Source: Cryptomeria japonica (Eukaryota > Streptophyta > Pinopsida > Cupressales > Cupressaceae). Taken from it: a stretch of 64,000 nucleotides of DNA. The position numbers and the translations under genes were made by a program. The notes beneath the pieces were generated by a model. That model saw only the letters and a list, made by a program, of their open reading frames with translations, did not search any database and was not told where the DNA came from. Positions 57,565 through 64,000 of the stretch are shown here, one piece after another. Position 1 is the first letter of the stretch. The number at the start of each line of letters is the position of its first letter. The DNA is taken from contig NC_081408.1 of NCBI RefSeq assembly GCF_030272615.1, positions 608,350,173 through 608,414,172 of the forward strand, in the 5' to 3' direction.

Positions 57565-57754
57565 AAAACGGGCCCCCGTTTTTAAAAACGGGCCCCCGTT
57601 TCTAAAAAACGGGCCCCCGTTTTGTTTAAAAGCGGGCCCTCGTTTTAGAACAAAATGGGGGCCCATTTTTTTTGCTTCGAACCCCCGTTACCTTTCGGCT
57701 CGGGAGCCCGAAGCACAAATGGGCCCCCGTTTTTTGAAAACGGGCCCCTGTTTA
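57565..57754. repeat. Array of seven GGGCCC-centred inverted repeats in T2
   Basis: Units of about 17-20 bp read AAAACGGGCCCCCGTTTT or close variants (one has GCGGGCCCTCG, one ATGGGGGCCCAT). Four are in tandem at 57565-57646, one at 57652-57672 and two at 57717-57754. Each can fold on itself. Between them lies another stem (TTCGG...CCGAA). Confidence 0.9.
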
Positions 57755-57822
57755 TAAGAGCGCGTTTTCCAACGCACGGACTTCCGCAAATTTGTGACTC
57801 ATTACCTTGCACTTTCCCTTTA

Positions 57823-58600
57823 AGTGTTGGAAAATTAGTTGAAAAAAGATTTCAGTTACCATTCAAAAATGGAAAATGCAAAATCATGAATAGAACTAGT
57901 TTGGAAATTGCAACCGATAATCAAACTAGAGGAAATATCTTTCATTTGAATAACAGTGAAAAGACATGATTGATTGCACATATTGATGAAAGTTGGCTAT
58001 GGCATAAGAGACTCTATCATGTAAACTTTGATTGCATGGTAAAAATCAGTACTACTAAGGTAGTTAGAGATTTACCTAAAATTGTCAAACCTCACAATAC
58101 GGTATGTAAGGAATGTCAATTTGGAAAATGTAAGTTAGAGCTACTTTTAAAAGTATTCCAGAAAAATCCAATAATGCTCTTGACTAATTCATACTGATTT
58201 GTGTGGTCCAGCTAGAACTAAAAGCTTGCAAGGTGATAGATATTTCATGCTAATCATTGATGACTACTCTAGAATGTGTTGGGTTACTTTTCTCAGAGAA
58301 AAATCAGAAGCACTTGGAAAGTTCAAACTGTTCAAAGCAATGGTAGAAAATGAAACTGGTAAGAAAATCAAATGTCTAAGATCAGATCAAGGAGGAGAAT
58401 TTATATCTAAGGATTTTAATGCATTTTGTGAAGTGAATGGAATCAAAAGATAGCTATCAGCACCTCGGACACCACAGCAGAATGGAGTTGTTGAAAGGAA
58501 AAATAGAACTATCTTGGATGCAGAAAGAAGTATGTTATCAGAAGCAAATCTACCACATGTGTATTAGAGAGAGGTAGTAAGTACAATGGTCTATACATTC
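57823..58600 (+). pseudogene. Cop5 GAG-pre-integrase and integrase remnant
   Basis: Continues the protease tail (VEKRFQLPFKNGKCKI). Then come WLWHKRLYHVNFDCMV and CKECQFGKCK with the His and Cys ligands. The integrase core starts with LTNSYxxLCGP, shifted in frame; then IDDYSRMCWVTFLREKSE, LRSDQGGEF (second Asp), a TAG, and QQNGVVERKNR (Glu). One TAG replaces Trp in VY-stop-REVV. The first catalytic Asp lies near 58196-58199 and its codon depends on the frameshift. Confidence 0.88.
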
Positions 58601-59449
58601 AACAAAGTTCACATCAAAGGTGAAACCGGTAAGACCCCTCATGAAATATGGTTTGGTATTACTCCTACTCTTAAATATTTCAGAATATTTGGAAGTAAAT
58701 GCTATATTAGAAGAGATGAGTATATTGGGAAATTTAATCCTAGAAGTGATGAAGGAATATTTCTTGGTTATTCATCTAAGAGTAAGGCATATAGATGTTT
58801 TGACAAAAGATTGCAAAAAATTGTTGAGAGTACAAATGTGAAGATTGATGAACAATTCAGAGGAACTTCAAGGTATATAGATTCTGAACCGGCAACAAAG
58901 ATTCTAACAAATGAACCTACATTGAACCCACCTATACAGAATGAAGATCCAGTTACATCGGTATCATCTAAAAATTCCACTATAACTAAGGAACATCAGC
59001 AAACAAAGACACCTCGATATGTAAGACTGAATCATTCTGAAGATCAGATAATTGGAAACAAATATAAAGGAGTTATGACAAGAGGAAGATTGGCAAATGA
59101 AGAGGTATGTCTTATTTCTCAAATTGAACCATCATCAATTAATGAGGCATGTGAAGATAAACACTAGATTAAAGCTATGGAAGAAGAATTAGAGAAAATT
59201 GAGAAGAATAACACTTGGACATTAGTTCCCTAGCCTAAAGATAAAAATGTAATTGGAACCAAATGGGTATTCAGAAACAAACTTAATGAAGATGGTAAGG
59301 TTATCAGAAATAAAGCAAGATTAGTGTGTAAGGGATATTCTCAGAAAGAGGGAATTGATTATAATGAGACCTTTGCACCGGTAGCTAGAATTGAGGCTAT
59401 CAAATTATTTTTTGCTTTTGCAACACATAAGAACTACAAAGTATATTAA
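58586..59449 (+). pseudogene. Cop5 integrase C-terminal part, linker and RT start
   Basis: A 193-codon piece (58586-59167) has ETGKTPHEIWFGITPTLKYF, RIFGSKCYIRRDEY, EGIFLGYSSKSKAYRCF and a linker ending in ACEDKH, then TAG. The RT start follows with EEELEKIEKNNTW, a TAG after [36 protein letters not shown] and [14 protein letters not shown] at 59448 stands where Gln is expected before MDIK. Confidence 0.9.
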
Positions 59450-60661
59450 ATGGATATTAAATGTGCATTTCTAAATGGAGATCTTGAAGAAGAAGTTTAC
59501 ATTGAACAACCTGATGGATTTTCTTTCACAGATAACAAATATATGGTTTGCAAGTTAAGGAAAGCTTTGTATGGGTTGAAGCAGGCTCCAAGAGCTTGGT
59601 ATGCAAGATTGGATAAGTATCTTTTGAAGATTGGTTTTTCTAAAGGTAATGCTAACAACAACTTATATTATAAAGTGAAAAATAATGACATCTTGATTAT
59701 AGAAGTTTTTGTTGATGATATAATCTTTGGAGGAGAAGATGGATTATGTAAAGAATTTTCTATTGAAATGGAGCAAGAATTTGAAATGTCTATGATTGGA
59801 GAAATAATTTTTTTTTTAGGATTACAGATTTCAAAGACTGATAAAGGTATATTCTTGAGTCAGTCCAAGTACTTGAAGGAGTTATTAAAGAAATTTGGGA
59901 TGGAGAACTCTAAACCGGTAAGCACACCTATGACCACAAATGACAAATTATCACAAAGGGATGAATCTACACCTATTAATCCAACTAGGTACAAATATAT
60001 GATAGGAGGTTTACTGTATTTGACACAAACAAGACCTGATATCATGAATGCAGTATGCATTGTTTCAAGATTTCAAAGTAATCCTAGAGAAAATCATGAA
60101 TCAGTAGTAAAAAGGATTTTCCGGTACATAGAAGGTACTACAAATCTTGGATTATGGTATCCTAGAGATGAAAACTTTGAATTATGTGCATACACAGAAA
60201 CAAATTGGATAGGAGATGTGGATGATAGAAAAAGCACCACCGATGCAACATTTTTTCTTGGAAACAGACTAGTTTTTTGGTTGAGTAAGAAACAAAGTAG
60301 TACATCGTTATCAACAACTGAATCAGAATATGTTGCGGTAGCAACTAACTATACACAAGTATTATGGCTTAAACAAATGTTGAAAGACATAAAGGTAAAA
60401 TGCAAGGAACCTATTACTATCTATTGTGATAACATTGCAGCAATTGATATATCTAAGAATCCAGTACTACATTCTAAAACCAAACATGTTTCTATCAAAC
60501 TGAATTTTCTAAGGGAGAATGTTGAAGCAAAAGAAATAAAACTAGTTTATGTGAATACCAAAGAGCAGATTGCAAATATTTTCACTAAACCTCTACCTAA
60601 AGAGACTTTTGAATATCTCATAGATCAGCTTGGGGTCATATCCCCAACGGTAGAGACTTAG
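59450..60661 (+). pseudogene. Cop5 reverse transcriptase and RNase H, 403-codon open frame
   Basis: The longest open frame of the window. Order: [20 protein letters not shown] (first RT Asp), [30 protein letters not shown] near 59708 (Asp pair intact), SMIGEIIFFLGLQI, STPMTTNDKLSQ, TQTRPDIMNAV. RNase H follows with AYTETNWIGD (Glu where the usual motif has Asp), RKSTTDATFFLG, SLSTTESEYVAVATN, IYCDNIAAIDIS, HSKTKHVSIKLN and ANIFTKPLPKETFEYL. The stop TAG is at 60659. The Asp-to-Glu and Asp-Trp changes may reduce activity. It lacks the RT N-terminal motif because of the upstream TAA. Confidence 0.93.
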
Positions 60662-61027
60662 GAAGTTGATGTTTGTCATCAACTGGTAGAATTAACAAAG
60701 AAATCTTTTACTCTAGTTTGATGAGGAAGCTACCTCTCAGGGGGAGTAGTTGGTATACTGAATTGGTTGGTATTTTGTATCTAAAAAATGTTTTTACTTT
60801 GGCAATTGATGTCAAAGGGGGAGAGATTGGCATGGAAAAACACAAGGAAAGACATGTCACTCTCAGGGGGAGAGATTGTTAGTTTGGGAGAGATTATTTA
60901 TATCTAAATTTTTTATTTCTGGTTCTAATCTTTATTGGGAGATTGTTGGCTTTTGTTTGCTTTTGGTATTTGGCATTTTTGTTTTGGCACTTTGATGGTT
61001 TTTCCATCTTGTGTTGCCATCAATGCC
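60662..61027 (+). other. Cop5 3' untranslated stretch with PPT-like tracts
   Basis: Three extra G-rich tracts (CTCAGGGGGAGTAG near 60737, CAAAGGGGGAGAGATTGGC near 60812, CTCAGGGGGAGAGATTGTT near 60863) come before the true PPT. The last two are followed by TTGGC or TTGTTAG, words that resemble LTR starts. Confidence 0.75.
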
Positions 61028-61039
61028 AAAGGGGGAGAT
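61028..61039 (+). other. Cop5 polypurine tract
   Basis: AAAGGGGGAGAT directly before the LTR start TGTTGGTATT. Confidence 0.9.
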
Positions 61040-62102
61040 TGTTGGTATTTTGGTATGGTTTTGTCATTGGTGTCAACACCTACTAACCTTATCAACTCTG
61101 GCACTTTGGAGAATCAACAACATTCACCAGCAAGCAAATGACTCATGCACAGTCACCAGTATTTGGTACACCGGTAGGATATAATGATCACCAACACTTG
61201 GAATGGCATGGAAAACACTTGGTTATGTTGAAGACATTGTTTGGACACTTTGTCTTGGAGATTTGTTTATTGACATATTTGTATTAACATATTTGCTGTT
61301 ACCAACAAATAGGTCTAGGTTATACACCGGCAGGATTATCTTTTCCATATCTGCATGGTACACTATGGAGATGATATATTATTGTTGTAAATGCATCAGG
61401 CTGACATGTTGAATCGGTTATTGCATTGGATATTGTTTTAATTGTAAATTGATTTTATTGTAATATCCTTTAGAGATGACCTACTAAAATTATCCTAGGT
61501 TATGATATAAATGTAAGATATTATTTGTAAGATTGTGTGTGGAATGAGAAGAAGAATTGTGTAAAGGTATATGCGAGAATAAGTAGAGTTATATACATAG
61601 ACATCATTGGAAGGTGAAGCAAGGTTTTTGTGAAAGCATATCAGAACTACATCAGTACTGAATCCAGCATAGAAAGATGTTATTCTGAGTAGTACATCCT
61701 TATTCAATTTAACCATCCAATTGTAGTTAGTGTGACTCCTATTTTGTGTTTGAGCAATTAGCTCTAGGTGCTTGGCCTTTCTGCATGTGTAGACCCCATT
61801 TGTATACACTTCCTATCTGTAGTAGTATCATCTGCTTGTGGGTAAGGTTTCCCGCTGTGGCTTTTCCCCTTACAGGGTTTCCACGTACAAATATTGGTGT
61901 TATGTGTTGTGGATGACTTTGTCTTTTTGTTTCATGCATTAATCTTTACCGATATTGCTATTAACTAATAAAATTGTCAACCGGTATAAAAGACTGGTTT
62001 ACCGATATTCAACATTAAGTTGGTTAAGTTGTTTTTGGTTTGAATTTATTTGACAACTGATTCACCCACCCACCCCCCCACAGTTGTCTCTAGGACCTAA
62101 CA
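61040..62102 (+). repeat. Cop5 3' LTR
   Basis: 1,063 bp, colinear with 54258-55321. Ends GGACCTAACA, then the TSD copy GTATT (62103-62107). Confidence 0.94.
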
Positions 62103-62274
62103 GTATTATGAGATGTCCCTCTTGTGTGAATGCATTTGTTTTTAGTCTCCTCGCTAATCAGTAAGTCACCATTCAGTTAGATCTATTAATCGATATACTC
62201 ACATAGGGTTGTTAAAGGGAAAAGTTTGAGAACCACTGATTCACCCCCCTCTCAGTGGTACATTGTGTCTAACA
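62103..62274 (+). repeat. TRG-B 5' LTR, part next to PBS
   Basis: Continues the LTR after Cop5 and ends GTGTCTAACA, matching the TRG-A end GTCTCCAACA. It has the CTGATTCACCCCCCTCTCAG block. Confidence 0.85.
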
Positions 62275-62276
62275 AT

Positions 62277-62288
62277 TGGTATTAGAGC
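62277..62288 (+). other. TRG-B primer-binding site
   Basis: TGGTATTAGAGC, two bases after the LTR, the same variant as Cop5. Confidence 0.85.
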
Positions 62289-62347
62289 GTAGGTACCCTT
62301 TTTATCAAGCTTTCTCTCACTTGGGTAGATTCTGGCTTAAGGACATA

Positions 62348-64000
62348 ATGGTCTATTTAGTGTCAATCCCTACTCTAGTGTTTGATGGCTCAAACTATTC
62401 TATTTGGAGTTGTAGAATGGAAGTGTACTTTTCGTCTCTAGGGTTTGATATATGGATGTCGATTGTTAATGGTCTCCTTAGGAATGTTTGTCCTCCCACC
62501 ATCTCTGAAGAAAAAATAAGATGCATGTGTAATGAAGAATCCATGAAGGCCATATTCAATGGGTTCACCAGTAATATTTCTTCACAAGTGGATAAGTGCA
62601 GATCAGAAAAGAGTCTATGGGATAGACTAAAGAAGCTTTATGGAAATGAACCCTACACCACTAGATCAGTTTGTGAGAGTGAGAAGAGAAATGTAGCAGA
62701 CACTTGCCCAAATGACAGAGGTAGATCAGATTGTTGTAGTAGCAATGATGATGAGGAGACTCATCTCTTCATGTCTTCATGGCCCATGAGACAGATATTG
62801 AGTATCACACATCAAAAGGGGATAATGCAGAGAGATCCCATCGATATGATGTGTTTGGCAGTGACAATGAAGAAGATGAAGAAGAAGGAGATAAGGTAGA
62901 TAGATCTAGCCAACAAGATCTATTTGATATTGAAGGTGAAGAAGAAGATGAAGCATAAGCTGATCTTGAAGAGAGCTCATAAATTCCCTAGAAGAACTCA
63001 AAAGAATACGGAATGAATACAAGCTATTCAAGAATGTTGTTATAGTGGAGTAGAACTAGTTGACTAAATGCCTTGAAGAATCTGAGAAATGCATCTCAGA
63101 GTTGAAGTCTCAAGGAGGCACCAAGGAGTGTTTGAGTAATGATCTAGCATATGTGCTAGAAGTTAAAGATAAAGAATATTTGCAGCTAGTTGGAGAAATG
63201 GAGATTCTCCGAAATGACCTTGAGAAATGTCAGGATGAGCTCAAGGTAAGAATCTAGTTTGATGGCAACAATGATGCCTTGGACGAAATGTTGAAGAAGC
63301 AAAAGCATTCCAAGGACACTAGAGGTTTAGGAAGTGGTGCTAGTGTATGCTCCACCAGCAAGAATGTCCCTCACAATGACATTCTGTTTGTCTCATCAAA
63401 TGGAGAAAATAAGGGACAGACCTTCACAGTCAAAAATGCTCTGTGGAAGAAATTTGACCTAACCACAATCGGTGAAGACTTGCAGACAAGAATGAAGATC
63501 GGTGCTGCAAGGAGGAACAATGCAGATCCCAAAGGAAAAGGGAAGATGGGAGAAGATAGCTTCATCAGAAGAAGGAAAATGAGAAGACAACAAAGAAGAC
63601 CTCCTACCAACAGAGGACAAAGGAATGCTACCACCCATAGAAAAAAAAAAAGTGTGGGAGAAGAAGAGAATTGATGGAACGACTGCAAAGAATGGACAAC
63701 CTAGAATCCATCCCCAAAGAAGCAGAAATAGAGATTCTAAACTGGTAAGATCTCCTCATGCACAACAGAATAAATTTGTAAATCATAGGCCATCATTTAC
63801 TAGTTATTGCTTTGCATGTAATGCTTATGGCCATAGTGTTGAAGAATGTAAAAAGAGATCTAGAAGGAATAATCTAGAATCTCATAGACATCATGCATAT
63901 GAGAAAAATGTATCTAGGAGTAGATACATGCATTTCCTCTCTCCCCATTATGAAAATATTGCATGTTATTACTACAATGGATTTGGCCATAGAGATTTTG
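62348..64000 (+). pseudogene. TRG-B Gag-like gene, cut by window end
   Basis: The start is at ATG 62348 (MVYLVSIPTLVFDGSNYSIW, DUF4219 type). Then SSLGFDIWMSIVNGL, MKAIFNGFTSNISS and LWDRLKKLYGNEP run to 62899; an acidic stretch with frame changes and stops follows. Coiled-coil pieces lie at 63060-63257 and 63279-63674, with KHSKDTRGLG and a Lys/Arg-rich tail. The first CCHC knuckle CFACNAYGHSVEEC is at 63808-63849, intact. The second, CYYYNGFGHRDF at 63964-64000, has Tyr for the second Cys and is cut off. It matches TRG-A Gag in order and content. Confidence 0.88.

Larger units (their letters stand above)
56696..57818. mobile_element. T2: TIR transposon with GC-rich hairpin array
   Basis: 1,123 bp. 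The left end begins GGGTCAGTGCAAGAAGATGAGTC; the right, read from outside, begins GGGAAAGTGCAAGGTAATGAGTC. These are TIRs of about 23 bp matching at 18 sites. TTTA lies outside both ends (56692-56695, 57819-57822). Removing the insert and one TTTA restores the Cop5 reading frame, so the borders are exact. There is no transposase. It has a 22-bp palindrome near the left end, an AT-rich middle and a GC-rich right part. It shares GGG ends and a 4-bp TSD with T1. The superfamily is not established. Confidence 0.87.
54258..62102 (+). mobile_element. Cop5: complete Ty1/copia element inside TRG-B LTR
   Basis: 7,845 bp including T2. LTRs of about 1,064 bp at 54258-55321 and 61040-62102 are very similar. 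The outer 5-mers are GTGTT and GTATT, a TSD with one change. TRG-A LTR shows the empty site (CAGTGTTATG). PBS, Gag, protease, integrase, RT, RNase H and PPT are present. The last part of Pol has a 403-codon open frame, so this is one of the youngest copies here. T2 splits the protease-integrase junction. Confidence 0.95.
51858..64000 (+). mobile_element. TRG-B: Gag-only LTR element, interrupted by Cop5
   Basis: Plus-strand relative of TRG-A. The 5' LTR is 51858-54257 joined to 62103-62274. A PBS and a Gag gene follow and run off the window, so the 3' half, and the absence of Pol in this copy, cannot be checked. The identity comes from colinear LTR blocks and from Gag matching TRG-A block by block. 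The left border is degenerate, so its start is approximate. Confidence 0.78.

Noticed and set aside
1-64000. tRNA, rRNA, CRISPR, operon or plasmid features
   Set aside because: None seen. Repeats are LTRs, TIRs and tandem duplications of plant type; there are no regularly spaced short repeats with spacers.

Overview
This is repeat-dominated nuclear DNA from a plant with a large genome. It holds no bacterial-type genes, rRNA, tRNA or CRISPR. Almost everything is Ty1/copia-type LTR retrotransposon sequence in nested layers. Every coding region except parts of the youngest elements is broken by stops and frameshifts. A gymnosperm (conifer-like) source is my inference from the dense nesting of old elements and long AT-rich spacers; nothing in the sequence proves it.

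Layout. 1-577: decayed sequence with faint coding character on the minus strand. 578-7954: Cop1, a complete minus-strand copia element with 1.49-kb LTRs and TSD TATCA. 7955-12361: unassigned decayed DNA. 12362-12594: a possible CACTA transposon end that abuts and cuts the 5' LTR of Cop2 (12595-19756, plus strand). The 3' LTR of Cop2 holds a solo LTR (18032-18493, TSD AGATC) of the Cop3 family. 19757-22238: unassigned. 22239-34451: TRG-A, a minus-strand element that codes only for a Gag-like protein. It has a TIR transposon (T1) in its interior and a full copia element (Cop3, 28823-33878) in its 5' LTR. 34452-38582: the only low-copy-looking stretch, with a damaged plant bHLH transcription-factor gene (about 36830-38292) of the SPATULA/PIF kind. 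38583-44017: Cop4, complete, TSD AAGAC, with an intact YVDD in the reverse transcriptase. 45647-47128 and 47971-49822: two copies (Ret1, Ret2) of an unrecognised retroposon, each flanked by a target-site duplication of about 18 bp. 49947-51857: LTR plus a coiled-coil Gag fragment. 51858-64000: TRG-B, a second Gag-only element (plus strand), running off the window. Its 5' LTR is split by Cop5 (54258-62102), and Cop5 is split by a second TIR transposon, T2 (56696-57818).

How the parts work together. The autonomous copia elements encode, in order, Gag with a CCHC knuckle, aspartic protease, integrase, reverse transcriptase and RNase H. TRG-A and TRG-B keep LTRs, PBS and PPT but have no room for Pol, so any mobility would depend on enzymes from elements like Cop1, Cop2 and Cop5. 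Ret1 and Ret2 have the long TSDs and A-rich 3' ends of target-primed reverse transcription, so a LINE elsewhere would be their helper. T1 and T2 have no transposase.

The best candidates for undescribed biology are Ret1/Ret2 with their repeated GGGAGCC...AAAACCC motif, the GGG-ended TIR elements with 4-bp TSDs (T2 also carries an array of GGGCCC-centred hairpins), and the Gag-only element family.
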